Below, piece after piece: positions 28,516 through 38,297 of a stretch of DNA of 64,000 nucleotides. The DNA lies in the NCBI GenBank assembly GCA_023417935.1, contig JAEZDY010000036.1:62001-126000 (forward strand). Reading direction: 5' to 3'. The notes beneath the pieces were generated by a model. The model did no database searches, had not been told where the DNA came from, and worked only from the letters and a program-made list of their open reading frames with translations. Source of the stretch: Bacteroidota bacterium (GTDB lineage: Bacteria > Bacteroidota > Bacteroidia > Bacteroidales > Lentimicrobiaceae). The position numbers and the translations under genes are program-made. Position 1 is the first letter of the stretch; each line of letters opens with the position of its first letter.

Positions 28516-29061
28516 ATGACACTCGAAGAATTAGCGCAAAAAGGAATAAAGAACAATACCTCTATGGCAGCAGGCATTGGCTCCAAACTAGTCGGTCTTA
28601 GGAAGGTAAGTATTCGGGAGTGCTTATCCGACTTCCAAAATGTAGAACATAAACTTGAATTCGTTGCCAATATACATGGAATTGAGTTTATAAATGACTC
28701 AAAGGCAACAAATATTAACTCTGTATGGTATGCACTTGAAAGCGCAACCAAGCCAGTGGTATGGATTGCTGGTGGCATCGACAAAGGCAATGACTATTCA
28801 AAAATTGCTGACCTTGTAAGAGAAAAAGTAAAAGCCATTGTATGTCTTGGTCTGGATAACACTAAACTTTTTGATGCTTTTTACGGCCAGGTGCAAATAA
28901 TGGAAGAAGCATCTTCAGCTGAAGATGCTGTTCATAAGGCATATGCCCTTGCAAGTAAAGGTGACCAGGTATTGTTATCACCTGCCTGTGCGAGTTTTGA
29001 CTTGTTTGAAAACTATGAGGAACGGGGAAATAAGTTTAAAAAAGCTGTGATTGACTTATAA
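28516..29061 (+). CDS. murD: MurD C-terminal fragment (N-terminal two thirds missing)
   Basis: Only 181 residues, against about 440 for MurD. The sequence begins in the last helix of the ATPase domain (KNNTSMAAGIGSKL) and runs to the normal C-terminus. It keeps the domain 3 signatures: INDSKATNINS, WIAGGIDKGNDYS and LLSPACASFDLFENYEERG. The UDP-binding domain and the ATP loop GTNGKS/T are absent, and only 23 bases separate it from mraY, so there is no room for them. As read, it cannot perform the ATP-dependent addition of D-glutamate. Options are a natural deletion compensated by another murD, an assembly collapse, or a separate catalytic half encoded elsewhere. The identity of the fragment is clear; its status is not. 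Confidence 0.9.
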   Translation: MTLEELAQKGIKNNTSMAAGIGSKLVGLRKVSIRECLSDFQNVEHKLEFVANIHGIEFINDSKATNINSVWYALESATKPVVWIAGGIDKGNDYSKIADLVREKVKAIVCLGLDNTKLFDAFYGQVQIMEEASSAEDAVHKAYALASKGDQVLLSPACASFDLFENYEERGNKFKKAVIDL

Positions 29062-29123
29062 ATTGAAAGGAATATACAGAATAATGCACATGATAAACAT
29101 AGTCCTCTAACAGAAAGTAATAA

Positions 29124-30299
29124 ATGAGTTCCATTCTAAAAAATATCAAAGGTGATAAAGTAATATGGGTAGTAGTTGCTCTGCTGTCAATATTCTCTAT
29201 CCTGGCAGTATACAGCTCAACGGGAACACTTGCCTATAGATATCAATCGGGCAATACTGAATACTATCTGATCAAGCACTTTGGCATTTTGCTCTTAGGC
29301 CTGGGATTAATGTTCCTGGCACACCTTGTACCTTATAAATATTATGCACGTATCTCTCAATTGGCAATTTACATAAGTGTCCCTCTATTGCTTTACACAC
29401 TTCTCTTCGGAACAAACCTAAATGAAGCCAGCCGTTGGTATACATTGCCGCTGATAAATATAACATTCCAGCCATCTGACCTGGCGAAATTGGCACTTAT
29501 CATTTATGTTGCCCGATTATTATCAAAAAAGCAGGTCGACATACAGGATTTTAAAAAGGGATTTATAGCTATTATGTTACCCGTATTAATAGTGACTTTA
29601 CTGATCTTACCATCCAACTTTTCAACTGCTGCTATGATATTCAGCACATGCCTGGTATTAATGTTTGTTGGCAGGGTGAGAATTAAATACATAATGCTGT
29701 TAGTGTTGGTAGGAATTGTAAGTTTTGGATTGCTCATTGTTATTGCCGTGAACTCACCAAAATTAAGCGGAAGATTTGGTACATGGCAAACCAGGATTGA
29801 GAGTTTTAGAAGTGGCGATAGTGAAGCCAATTATCAGGTTGAACAAGCCAAGATAGCTATTGCTACAGGTGGCATCTTTGGCAAAATGCCCGGAAACTCA
29901 GTTCAAAAGAATTTTCTTCCTCACCCCTACTCTGATTTTATTTTTGCCATTATAATCGAAGAATTCGGCTTAACGGGAGGATCACTAGTTGTACTCCTCT
30001 ACCTGATCTTGCTGTTCAGGGCAGTGAAGATCGTTATTAAAAGTCCCCGCAATTTTGCGGCATTCTTAACTTTCGGAGTTGCCTTTAGCCTGGTATTTCA
30101 GGCAATGGTTAATATGATGGTAGCAGTCAACTTATTACCAGTCACTGGTCAAACCCTTCCATTAATAAGTATGGGTGGCACATCCATCTGGTTCACAAGT
30201 ATTGCAATTGGAATCATTCTGAGTGTAAGCAGGGAAATTGATGCTGCGTCAGAAGAAATGAGTGAAAACTTTAACACAACTGAAAATGTCGTTGCCTGA
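29124..30299 (+). CDS. ftsW: Lipid II polymerase FtsW (SEDS family)
   Basis: A 391-residue protein with about ten membrane spans. It shows SEDS-family hallmarks: LAVYSSTGTLAYR at the N-terminus, EASRWYTLPLINITFQPSDLAKL and the late PVTGQTLPLISMGGTS. It polymerises lipid II at the septum with the division PBP encoded upstream. It stops one base before murG. Confidence 0.95.
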   Translation: MSSILKNIKGDKVIWVVVALLSIFSILAVYSSTGTLAYRYQSGNTEYYLIKHFGILLLGLGLMFLAHLVPYKYYARISQLAIYISVPLLLYTLLFGTNLNEASRWYTLPLINITFQPSDLAKLALIIYVARLLSKKQVDIQDFKKGFIAIMLPVLIVTLLILPSNFSTAAMIFSTCLVLMFVGRVRIKYIMLLVLVGIVSFGLLIVIAVNSPKLSGRFGTWQTRIESFRSGDSEANYQVEQAKIAIATGGIFGKMPGNSVQKNFLPHPYSDFIFAIIIEEFGLTGGSLVVLLYLILLFRAVKIVIKSPRNFAAFLTFGVAFSLVFQAMVNMMVAVNLLPVTGQTLPLISMGGTSIWFTSIAIGIILSVSREIDAASEEMSENFNTTENVVA

Positions 30300-30300
30300 T

Positions 30301-31419
30301 ATGAAAGTGATCATTAGTGGTGGTGGTACCGGGGGGCATGTATTCCCGGCTATTGCCATTGCCGACGCATTGAAGGAAATGAACCCTGGAATTGATATAC
30401 TCTTTATTGGTGCAGAAGGAAGAATGGAAATGGAAAAAGTGCCTGATGCAGGGTATCCAATAAAGGGATTATGGATAAGCGGTATACATAGGAGACTCAC
30501 CATTAAAAATATATCCTTTCCCTTTAAATTAATCCATAGTACGTTAACTGCAAGAAAAATAATAAAAGAATTTAAGCCCAATGTTGTAGTGGGAGTTGGT
30601 GGTTATGCCAGTGGCCCTGCATTGCGTGCTGCAGCATCATTTAATATACCCATCGTTTTGCAGGAGCAGAATTCCTACCCCGGTATTACCAACAGGCTGC
30701 TTGCAAAGAAAGCCAGCTTCATCTGTGTTGCGTATCCAGGCATGGAAAAACACTTCCCAAAAGAAAAAATAGTGCTTACCGGAAATCCGGTTCGTAAGGG
30801 TATAGCAAATGATATCACTCCTCGTGAGGGAGCCTTGCGCTATTTCAATCTTGACCCTGATAAACCGGTTATCCTATCAGTTGGTGGTAGCCTTGGAGCC
30901 CAAACTTTAAACAATAGCATTGTTGCAGGTATTAACCAGTTTGAGAACAAAGGCATACAGGTAATATGGCAAACAGGGAAGTACTTTGCTGATACAGCTG
31001 AAAAAAAATTGAAAGACAATGATTCCCGAGGAATTCTTGCGTTTAAATTCATTGACCGTATGGATCTTGCCTATTCGGCTGCTGATGTTGTTATTTCACG
31101 TGCAGGTGCGCTGGCAATTTCAGAGATAAGCTTAAGGGGCAAGCCATGTATACTTGTACCATCACCCAATGTTGCTGAAGATCATCAAACACACAATGCG
31201 ATGTCGCTGGTTTCAAGGGATGCAGCGTTAATGGTAACTGATGCATCAGCAGTCGAAAATCTTGTGGCTACAGCTATTCGTCTGGCAACCGATGAAGACT
31301 TGCAAAAGAAGCTTTCAGATAACATTGAAAAGCTGGCTAGTCCTAATGCTGCCATCGAGATTGCACGCATTGTAACAAATTGTGCCAAATCATCAATCAA
31401 AACCCGCTATGAATATTAA
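30301..31419 (+). CDS. murG: UDP-GlcNAc:lipid I transferase MurG
   Basis: About 372 residues from the ATG at 30301, which gives the canonical N-terminus MKVIISGGGTGGHVFPA; the longer frame begins inside ftsW. It is a GT28 enzyme with acceptor motif GGTGGH, central VGVGGYASGP and donor-site segments VGGSLGAQ and EDHQTHNA. It adds GlcNAc to lipid I to form lipid II at the inner face of the membrane. The end overlaps murC by 11 bases. Confidence 0.96.
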   Translation: MKVIISGGGTGGHVFPAIAIADALKEMNPGIDILFIGAEGRMEMEKVPDAGYPIKGLWISGIHRRLTIKNISFPFKLIHSTLTARKIIKEFKPNVVVGVGGYASGPALRAAASFNIPIVLQEQNSYPGITNRLLAKKASFICVAYPGMEKHFPKEKIVLTGNPVRKGIANDITPREGALRYFNLDPDKPVILSVGGSLGAQTLNNSIVAGINQFENKGIQVIWQTGKYFADTAEKKLKDNDSRGILAFKFIDRMDLAYSAADVVISRAGALAISEISLRGKPCILVPSPNVAEDHQTHNAMSLVSRDAALMVTDASAVENLVATAIRLATDEDLQKKLSDNIEKLASPNAAIEIARIVTNCAKSSIKTRYEY

Positions 31420-32890
31420 AGCACTAAAAAAAGTCTATTTCCTGGGTATTGGCGGTATTGGTATGAGTGCTTTGGCACGGTATCTGAATACTTCCGGTAT
31501 CAAGGTTGTGGGATATGACAAAACGCCGACCTCACTTACTGGTGAGTTGCAGGCTGAAGGCATTGATGTGCATTTTGATGATCAGGTTGAATATATCACT
31601 GAGGATATAAGTCTGGTAGTATATACGCCTGCTGTTCCGGAAGAACTTGAGGAATTCAAAAAAATCAGGCAATTGAACCTGCCTCTTATCAAGCGATCGC
31701 AACTGCTTGAACAGCTCACAGCGGAGCATGAAACCATTGCCGTTGCCGGAACACATGGTAAGACTACAGTGTCAACCATGCTAGCACATATTCTCTACTC
31801 TTCACCTATAGGGTGTACTGCTTTTCTGGGTGGGATTGCCAAGAACTACAACAGCAACTTATTGATCAACCATAACAGCAGAATAATGGTAGCCGAGGCT
31901 GATGAATTCGATCGTTCATTTCTAAGGCTCTATCCATCACTCGCAGTGATTACTTCCACTGATGCTGATCATCTTGATATCTATCAGGATCATGAAAGTT
32001 TGTTGTCGTCATTCGGGGAGTTTGCATCCAATATCGTAGAAGAAGGCACATTACTGGTTAAATCAACGGTAGTGCTTCCATCAATAGCTCTAAAAAATAA
32101 AGGTATAAAACAATATACATATGCTTTAACGTCATCTGATTTCCAACAGGATATTATAGATAGTCCACTCCCCCGGCCGACTAGTTTTAGTAATCCAGAG
32201 ATACTCAACTCTGCTGCTGAGGCAGATAAAGATGACAAATCAAATAATAAAGTTATCGACTTCTATGTCAGGAATCTTCAACTTGTAAATGGTAAATACC
32301 AATTCTCATTACAAACCCCCGGCATACTTATTGAAGGCTTCAACCCCCCGCTTACCGGCCTGTTCAATGTTGAGAATTGTGTGGCTGCATCAGCGGCTGC
32401 TTACCTGTCAGGTGTAGATCCAGCTGACATTGTTAAAGCGATAAATAGTTTCAAAGGTGTAAAACGTCGCTTTGACCGCCGTATTGAGCAGGTAGACTTT
32501 CTATATATCGATGACTACGCCCATCACCCGGAAGAACTTAAGGCTTGTATTACTTCAGTTCGGAAGCTCTATCCTGAACGGGAAATTACAGGTATTTTCC
32601 AACCGCATCTTTATACAAGGACAAGGGACTTCGCAGAGGGGTTTTCTGAAAGCCTGGCTCTTCTCGACAAGCTGATACTTCTTGATATTTATCCAGCACG
32701 GGAAAAACCAATTGAAGGCGTTTCTTCTCAAATGTTACTTGATAATACACCTGTAAAGACAAAATTATTGTTATCGAAAGAGGAAGTTCTAAAACACCTG
32801 AAAAGAAATAAACCTGACATATTATTAACTCTTGGTGCCGGTGATATTGACCAACTGGTACCTCTGATTGAAGGAATTTTTAAATCGTAA
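31409..32890 (+). CDS. murC: UDP-MurNAc-L-alanine ligase MurC
   Basis: About 493 residues from the ATG at 31409 (MNIKALKKVYFLGIGGIGMSA), overlapping the murG end. It has three Mur ligase domains: nucleotide-binding GIGGIGMSALA, ATP loop AGTHGKTTVS, and the C-terminal YIDDYAHHPEEL and FQPHLYTRT motifs characteristic of MurC. It adds the first residue (L-Ala) of the stem peptide. A short insertion around residues 225-280 is polar and poorly conserved in type. Confidence 0.95.
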   Translation: MNIKALKKVYFLGIGGIGMSALARYLNTSGIKVVGYDKTPTSLTGELQAEGIDVHFDDQVEYITEDISLVVYTPAVPEELEEFKKIRQLNLPLIKRSQLLEQLTAEHETIAVAGTHGKTTVSTMLAHILYSSPIGCTAFLGGIAKNYNSNLLINHNSRIMVAEADEFDRSFLRLYPSLAVITSTDADHLDIYQDHESLLSSFGEFASNIVEEGTLLVKSTVVLPSIALKNKGIKQYTYALTSSDFQQDIIDSPLPRPTSFSNPEILNSAAEADKDDKSNNKVIDFYVRNLQLVNGKYQFSLQTPGILIEGFNPPLTGLFNVENCVAASAAAYLSGVDPADIVKAINSFKGVKRRFDRRIEQVDFLYIDDYAHHPEELKACITSVRKLYPEREITGIFQPHLYTRTRDFAEGFSESLALLDKLILLDIYPAREKPIEGVSSQMLLDNTPVKTKLLLSKEEVLKHLKRNKPDILLTLGAGDIDQLVPLIEGIFKS

Positions 32891-32937
32891 AAACTGTGAC
32901 GTCAACAAGAAAAACTGTAACTAAATAAGACCTGAAA

Positions 32938-33750
32938 ATGAAGAGGATATTCAACATCATTATTTTCATAGCACTCTCATCAGGAATGGTCTTTCTTTTT
33001 GTATTTGCTAACCTGAAGCAAAAAGAACTGGTATGCGGTGAGTTCATCATTGACATTGACTACAATGGAGCACCTCCTCTTATTAATAATTCAACTATCA
33101 GGAGAGAGATCACACGTTCAGGTCTCAGAATTAAAAACCAGCCGGTAGCATCTATTAAAGCGCCTCAATTGCAGCAGCTACTAAAAAGTAATCCTTACGT
33201 TAAGAAAGCCACCATTTCTGTATCAGTGAATGGTGTTGTTAAAGCTAACATCCTTCAAAGAAACCCGATAGTGAGGGTTGTGGACCGCGAATACAACCAA
33301 TGCCTACTCGATGACGAAGGTCACATGATGCCTGTTAATATTGAGTTCCCAGTGAGGCTGGTTCTTGCAACCGGTAATATTAATAACCTTAAAAAAGCAT
33401 CAGCTAAAACTGGTGCTTCTAATGCTCCATCAACAAGAGTAAGGTATCAACCGGCAAGGACTTCAAATCTACCTTCAGACTTAAGCGACATTCATAAGGT
33501 AGCTCTTAAACTTGAAGCTGATACATTGACTTCAGCCCTCATTGAGCAGATATACATCAACAGCGAGAAGGAAATTGAATTAATACCTAAGATTGGTGAA
33601 CAGTCAATAATAATGGGCGATACGGTACTAATTGACCATAAACTAAGGAATCTGCGTGTTTTTTATGATCATGGTATGAAAAATTTTGCATGGAATAATT
33701 ACAAGGTCATAAACCTTAAGTATAAAAATCAGGTTGTTTGCTCTAAATAA
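32938..33750 (+). CDS. ftsQ: Cell division protein FtsQ/DivIB-like
   Basis: A 270-residue bitopic protein: a short cytoplasmic N-terminus, one membrane span (residues 5-25), a POTRA-like region with SNPYVKKATISVSVNGVVKANILQRNPIVRVV, and a C-terminal beta domain. Position between murC and ftsA matches ftsQ in other clusters. It would recruit the FtsL type and FtsWI to the septum. Sequence conservation is low, so the name rests on topology, the POTRA signature and synteny. Confidence 0.87.
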   Translation: MKRIFNIIIFIALSSGMVFLFVFANLKQKELVCGEFIIDIDYNGAPPLINNSTIRREITRSGLRIKNQPVASIKAPQLQQLLKSNPYVKKATISVSVNGVVKANILQRNPIVRVVDREYNQCLLDDEGHMMPVNIEFPVRLVLATGNINNLKKASAKTGASNAPSTRVRYQPARTSNLPSDLSDIHKVALKLEADTLTSALIEQIYINSEKEIELIPKIGEQSIIMGDTVLIDHKLRNLRVFYDHGMKNFAWNNYKVINLKYKNQVVCSK

Positions 33751-33759
33751 TAAAAAGAT

Positions 33760-35049
33760 ATGGAATCTTCTGAAATAATAGTTGGCCTCGATATAGGGAC
33801 TACCAAAATTGCCACTATAGTGGGACAAAGAAACGAACATGGGAAAATTGAGATACTTGGATTTGGGCGTTCTGAATCAATTGGTGTCAAGCGTGGTGTT
33901 GTAGCCAACATTGAGGATACAGTACAAAGCATAGTAGCTGCAGTTAAGGAAGCTGAAGCAAGATCTGACTCCAACATTGTAACAGTTAATGTAGGCATTG
34001 CGGGCCAACACATCAAAAGTATACAGTATCGCGGATCTATTATCAGGCCAAACAGTGAGATTGAAATAAGCCAGGATGATATCGATGGTCTCACCGAAAG
34101 CATGTATAAGCTTGCTATGAATCCCGGTGAGGAGATAATAGAAGCAATTCCCCAGGAATATACCATTGATGGCGAAACTGGCATAAAGCAACCCAAAGGT
34201 ATGCTAGGTCACACGCTTGAAGCCAATTTCCATATCATTACAGGGCAAACAGTAGCAGCACGTAATATTTGCAAATGTGTTAAGAAAGCTAACCTTAACA
34301 TTGACTCCCTGCTTATGGAACCACTTGCATCAGCTGAAGCTGTGTTGAGTGATGAAGAAAAGGAAGCAGGGGTTGCATTAGTTGATATTGGTGGTGGTAC
34401 AACTGATATAGCTATTTTCCAGGATGGAATTATAAGGCACACAGCCGTTATTCCGTTTGGTGGCGACATCATTACCGAGGACATTAAGGAAGGCTGTACA
34501 ATTATCAAGAAACACGCAGAAGATTTGAAAGTAAAGTTCGGTTCTGCACTGGCAAGTGAAAACAGGGATGAAGAAATTGTTGCCATTCCCGGTCTCAGGG
34601 GACGGCCTCCAAAGGAAATCACCTTAAAAAACCTGGCTAGTATTATACAGGCACGAATGGAGGAGATTATTGAGCATGTTCATTTTGAAATTAAGAACTC
34701 AGGTTACGAAAAGAAACTAATAGCGGGCATAGTACTCACTGGTGGCGGAGCTCTTCTCAAGCATGTTACCCAGCTCACTGAATTCATCACTGGTATGGAT
34801 ACACGAATTGGATATCCAAATGAACATCTTGCTCCCGGTGTACCTGAAGAAATGGCAAGTCCCATGTATTCAACAGGTATTGGTCTTGTGATTATTGGCC
34901 TTCAGAGGTATGAGAAAGAGCAGACAAAAAATGAGAAATCTGATAAGGTGGTTGAGAAAATTGAAAAGCCTGTAAAACAGGAAGAAAGGAAGCCTACCAA
35001 GTCATTTCTAGATAAAATAAAGAAGTTTTTTGAAGAGGACGGAGTATGA
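33760..35049 (+). CDS. ftsA: Cell division protein FtsA
   Basis: A 429-residue actin-like ATPase. Phosphate-binding loops VGLDIGTTKIATIVG (N-terminal) and LVDIGGGTTDIAIF are intact, as is the adenosine loop GIVLTGGGALL. A charged linker leads to an amphipathic C-terminal helix (KSFLDKIKKFFEE) that should bind the membrane. FtsA tethers FtsZ, encoded next, to the inner membrane. Confidence 0.95.
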   Translation: MESSEIIVGLDIGTTKIATIVGQRNEHGKIEILGFGRSESIGVKRGVVANIEDTVQSIVAAVKEAEARSDSNIVTVNVGIAGQHIKSIQYRGSIIRPNSEIEISQDDIDGLTESMYKLAMNPGEEIIEAIPQEYTIDGETGIKQPKGMLGHTLEANFHIITGQTVAARNICKCVKKANLNIDSLLMEPLASAEAVLSDEEKEAGVALVDIGGGTTDIAIFQDGIIRHTAVIPFGGDIITEDIKEGCTIIKKHAEDLKVKFGSALASENRDEEIVAIPGLRGRPPKEITLKNLASIIQARMEEIIEHVHFEIKNSGYEKKLIAGIVLTGGGALLKHVTQLTEFITGMDTRIGYPNEHLAPGVPEEMASPMYSTGIGLVIIGLQRYEKEQTKNEKSDKVVEKIEKPVKQEERKPTKSFLDKIKKFFEEDGV

Positions 35050-35135
35050 AGATATTAACAAATGACCTGTTGATAAAAAGTCCTTAAAATATTGAATATA
35101 CGCACAATTAACAAGTAAATTTAGGAGATCAAAAC

Positions 35136-36827
35136 ATGCCTGAAATGCTGAAATTTGAAATGCCGAAAAATCAGTCATCCATCATAAAAGTTATAGGTGT
35201 AGGTGGCGGTGGTAGCAATGCTGTTACCCATATGTTTAAGCAAGGAATAAGGGGGGTTGACTTTATCATATGCAATACTGATTGTCAGGCCCTTGATACA
35301 AGTCCTGTTCCCGTTAAAATACAACTGGGAAATAAAGGTCTCGGTGCCGGCTCCATCCCGCAAGTGGGGAAGGAAGCTGCAAACGAGAATATTGACCAGA
35401 TAAGAAAGATGCTTGAGAACAACACGAAGATGGTATTCATTACCGCCGGAATGGGCGGTGGTACCGGTACTGGTGCTGCTCCGGTGATTGCTGCCCTGGC
35501 AAAGGAACTGGGCATTCTCACAGTTGGCATTGTTACTTTGCCGTTTTCCTTTGAAGGTCGAAAACGTACCCAACAAGCACGAGCAGGTATTGATGAATTG
35601 CGTAAAACAGTTGATACATTACTTATCATCTGCAATGATAAACTGCGTGAACTGGAAGGCGACCTAAAACTTTCAGAAGCTTTCAGTAAAGCTGATAACA
35701 TACTCACAGTTGCTGCTAAGGGTATAGCCGAGATCATTACAGTTACCGGCTATATAAATGTTGACTTTGAAGATGTTAAAACTGTAATGAAAGAAAGCGG
35801 TAAAGCTATCATGGGTTCAGGTATGGCAAGTGGTGAAAACCGTGCGCTGGAAGCTGTCAAAATGGCTATGACCTCACCACTTCTTGATGATGCAAATATT
35901 AGGGGTGCCAGCAACATCCTGCTGTATATTTCATCAGGCAGTGAAGAGATTACACTTGATGAAGTAATGGAAATCACTGATTATATTCAGCATGAAGCCG
36001 GTTCAACTGCCGATATCATCTGGGGTAATGGCACCGACGATAGTTTAGAGGATAAAATAAGTCTTACACTGATTGCTACAGGCTTTGATTCAAAAAATAA
36101 ACCTGCGGAAGAGACTGAAAAAATAATACATGTTCTCAATGCCAAAAATCACACACCGGCAGCCATTATGGAAATCCCGGTTACCAAAGAGAATAATATT
36201 GACAACCGCGATGTCGATAACATTACGGAAGTAAAACTAATCACTCCATTAAAAGCTGATAAGCAGCCCGAAACCAGCATTGCATCATTTTCAGAAAATC
36301 AGGAAAATAAGGAAGATCGTATTTTTACATTTGAAATTAAAGGAACTCCTGCACAGAATCCCATCACGACTGCAAATTCAGGAATGAAGGATACGCCAGC
36401 TATTGATGATTCATCCGGGTCCAAAGCCAATTTAAGAACTCAGGAAAATAGTGGGACTCAGTCAAATTATGTTCTATCAAATAGTGTGGCAAATAGCGGT
36501 TCAAGAATCACCCAGGAACCTCTGCCTCAGAGAAAGGCACAGCCCGGGTTTGAGTTCCTGAGAGCCTTTAAATCTGACCCAGAGGTTAAACAGGAGGAAT
36601 TATCACAGGATCGCGCTCGTAAACTCGAAGAAATGAGCCTCAAGATCAAAACTACTGAAGGACTGGAAGAGCTTGAAAAGCAACCGGCATACAAGCGTCG
36701 TCAGGTAGAATTGAGTGAGCCTGCTGCCTCCTCTGAAACAGAAGTATCCCGGTATTCACTCTTTAAAAATGAAAATGGTGTTGAAATGAAGCAAAACAAT
36801 TCATTCCTTCACGATAATGTTGACTAA
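35136..36827 (+). CDS. ftsZ: Cell division protein FtsZ
   Basis: A 563-residue tubulin-like GTPase. The core (about 15-335) includes GVGGGGSNAV and the tubulin signature GGGTGTG at about 108-114. A long, low-complexity polar linker of roughly 170 residues follows, then a conserved Bacteroidota-type C-terminal segment with KRRQVEL, SRYSLF and the final NNSFLHDNVD. The linker makes it much longer than E. coli FtsZ (383) but is usual in this phylum. FtsZ forms the division ring. An 86-base gap separates it from ftsA. Confidence 0.96.
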   Translation: MPEMLKFEMPKNQSSIIKVIGVGGGGSNAVTHMFKQGIRGVDFIICNTDCQALDTSPVPVKIQLGNKGLGAGSIPQVGKEAANENIDQIRKMLENNTKMVFITAGMGGGTGTGAAPVIAALAKELGILTVGIVTLPFSFEGRKRTQQARAGIDELRKTVDTLLIICNDKLRELEGDLKLSEAFSKADNILTVAAKGIAEIITVTGYINVDFEDVKTVMKESGKAIMGSGMASGENRALEAVKMAMTSPLLDDANIRGASNILLYISSGSEEITLDEVMEITDYIQHEAGSTADIIWGNGTDDSLEDKISLTLIATGFDSKNKPAEETEKIIHVLNAKNHTPAAIMEIPVTKENNIDNRDVDNITEVKLITPLKADKQPETSIASFSENQENKEDRIFTFEIKGTPAQNPITTANSGMKDTPAIDDSSGSKANLRTQENSGTQSNYVLSNSVANSGSRITQEPLPQRKAQPGFEFLRAFKSDPEVKQEELSQDRARKLEEMSLKIKTTEGLEELEKQPAYKRRQVELSEPAASSETEVSRYSLFKNENGVEMKQNNSFLHDNVD

Positions 36828-36828
36828 T

Positions 36829-37275
36829 ATGAGCCTAACTGATAAGATTAACGAGGATATAAAGAAAGCAATGCTTGCCCGTGAAAAGGAGAAGCTTGAG
36901 GCCCTGCGGGCTGTAAAATCTGCCCTATTACTGGCTCATACCAGTGAAGGTGCCAGCCAGGTGTCTGAAGACGAAGAAATAAAGATACTTCAGAAACTGG
37001 TTAAGCAACGCAAGGAAACTGCAGCTATCTACCAGCAACAAAATCGCGAAGACCTGGCAGGAACTGAACTTTTCCAAGCCGACATTATTTCAGCATATCT
37101 GCCAGAACAAATGGATGAAGCATCTTTACTTGCTTTCGTCAGAAACCTTATTAAGGAAATGGGTGCTTCTGGTATGAAGGATATGGGAAAAGTTGTAAAC
37201 GCAGCTAATCAGCAGCTTGCAGGTAAAGCTGAAAGTAAAACAATTGCCATGATTGTAAGGCAGGAACTACAATAA
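36829..37275 (+). CDS. GatB/YqeY domain protein
   Basis: About 148 residues from the ATG at 36829, one base after the ftsZ stop. It is a helical YqeY family protein, with MSLTDKINEDIKKAMLAREKEKLEALR at the start and AYLPEQMDE in the middle. The fold resembles the tail of GatB, which contacts tRNA in the amidotransferase; the role of stand-alone YqeY is unsettled. It is the last gene of the dcw transcript, before the terminator at 37382-37409. Confidence 0.9.
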   Translation: MSLTDKINEDIKKAMLAREKEKLEALRAVKSALLLAHTSEGASQVSEDEEIKILQKLVKQRKETAAIYQQQNREDLAGTELFQADIISAYLPEQMDEASLLAFVRNLIKEMGASGMKDMGKVVNAANQQLAGKAESKTIAMIVRQELQ

Positions 37276-37381
37276 TCCCTTAATCTGGTTAGGTGAATAC
37301 TTCCCCCGGTCATGCTCTTAACCTCAGAAGAGTTCCACCACAAAGGTTTATAACTGAGACTTGATTTAAATCTAAAAAACA

Positions 37382-37409
37382 AAAAAAGCCATTAATTAAT
37401 GGCTTTTTT
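37382..37409. terminator. Bidirectional terminator between yqeY and tsf
   Basis: AAAAAAGCCATT and AATGGCTTTTTT flank the centre AATT; the stem is perfectly palindromic and bordered by an A-run and a T-run, so it can end transcripts from both sides. Confidence 0.88.
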
Positions 37410-37432
37410 GTTTTTATTCATAGTTTCATCAT

Positions 37433-38269
37433 TTAAGCACCAAGCATAAAACGCTTGAAGGTACTAACAGAAAGATCCTTGTTAACTTTATTCAAATACT
37501 CGCGAACTGACAATTTATTGTCGCGAACAAATTCCTGGTTAAGCAAAGTGTTTTCTTTATAGAACTTATTTAATTTTCCAAGAGCGATTTTCTCTACCAT
37601 ATCCTCAGGTTTACCTTCAAGGCGAGCCTGTTCTTTACCTATTTCAATTTCACGCTCTATAATATCAGAAGGAACATCATCCTTATCAACAGCAACAGGA
37701 GCCATAGCAGCTATCTGCATAGCAACTTCGTGACCTGCTTGCTCAATACCGTCAACACCTGCCTGGCTAAGACCAAGAAGGGTAGCCAGACGATTACCCG
37801 GGTGATTATAAGCGAAAACTGCAGGAGCACTAATTGCTTCAAAGTGTGCAAGTTCCATCTTCTCACCTGTTTTACCTACCATCTCAGTGATATTTTCTTC
37901 AACGGTACGTCCATTCAGATCGAGTGATTTGAATTGCTCAGCATTTGCTGGTTTGCTTTCAATAGCTTTAGCCATTAGAGAATTGGTGAAATTCACAAAT
38001 TCCTGGTTCTTTGCTACGAAATCTGTTTCACAGTTAAGCATGAAAATAACTCCGTAATCGCGGGCATCATTGGTGCGGGCAAGTACGATACCTTCATTGG
38101 CGTCTTTATCAGCACGTTTTGTGGCTAATTTCTGTCCTTTTTTACGGAGATAATCAATTGCTTTTTCAAAATCTCCGTCGTTTTCCTGTAATGCATTCTT
38201 GCAGTCCATCATACCAGCACCGGTCATCTGGCGTAGCTTGTTTACGTCTGCAGCTGTAATATTTGCCAT
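37433..38269 (-). CDS. tsf: Translation elongation factor Ts
   Basis: A 278-residue nucleotide-exchange factor for EF-Tu. The N-terminal UBA-like domain contains VNKLRQMTGAGMMDCKNAL, and the EF-Tu contact TDFVAKN follows in the core. The length matches the family. It is last in the rplM-rpsI-rpsB-tsf operon, 28 bases after rpsB. Confidence 0.96.
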   Translation of the reverse strand: MANITAADVNKLRQMTGAGMMDCKNALQENDGDFEKAIDYLRKKGQKLATKRADKDANEGIVLARTNDARDYGVIFMLNCETDFVAKNQEFVNFTNSLMAKAIESKPANAEQFKSLDLNGRTVEENITEMVGKTGEKMELAHFEAISAPAVFAYNHPGNRLATLLGLSQAGVDGIEQAGHEVAMQIAAMAPVAVDKDDVPSDIIEREIEIGKEQARLEGKPEDMVEKIALGKLNKFYKENTLLNQEFVRDNKLSVREYLNKVNKDLSVSTFKRFMLGA

Positions 38270-38297
38270 AAAAAGAATCAGTTATATATTATACAAT

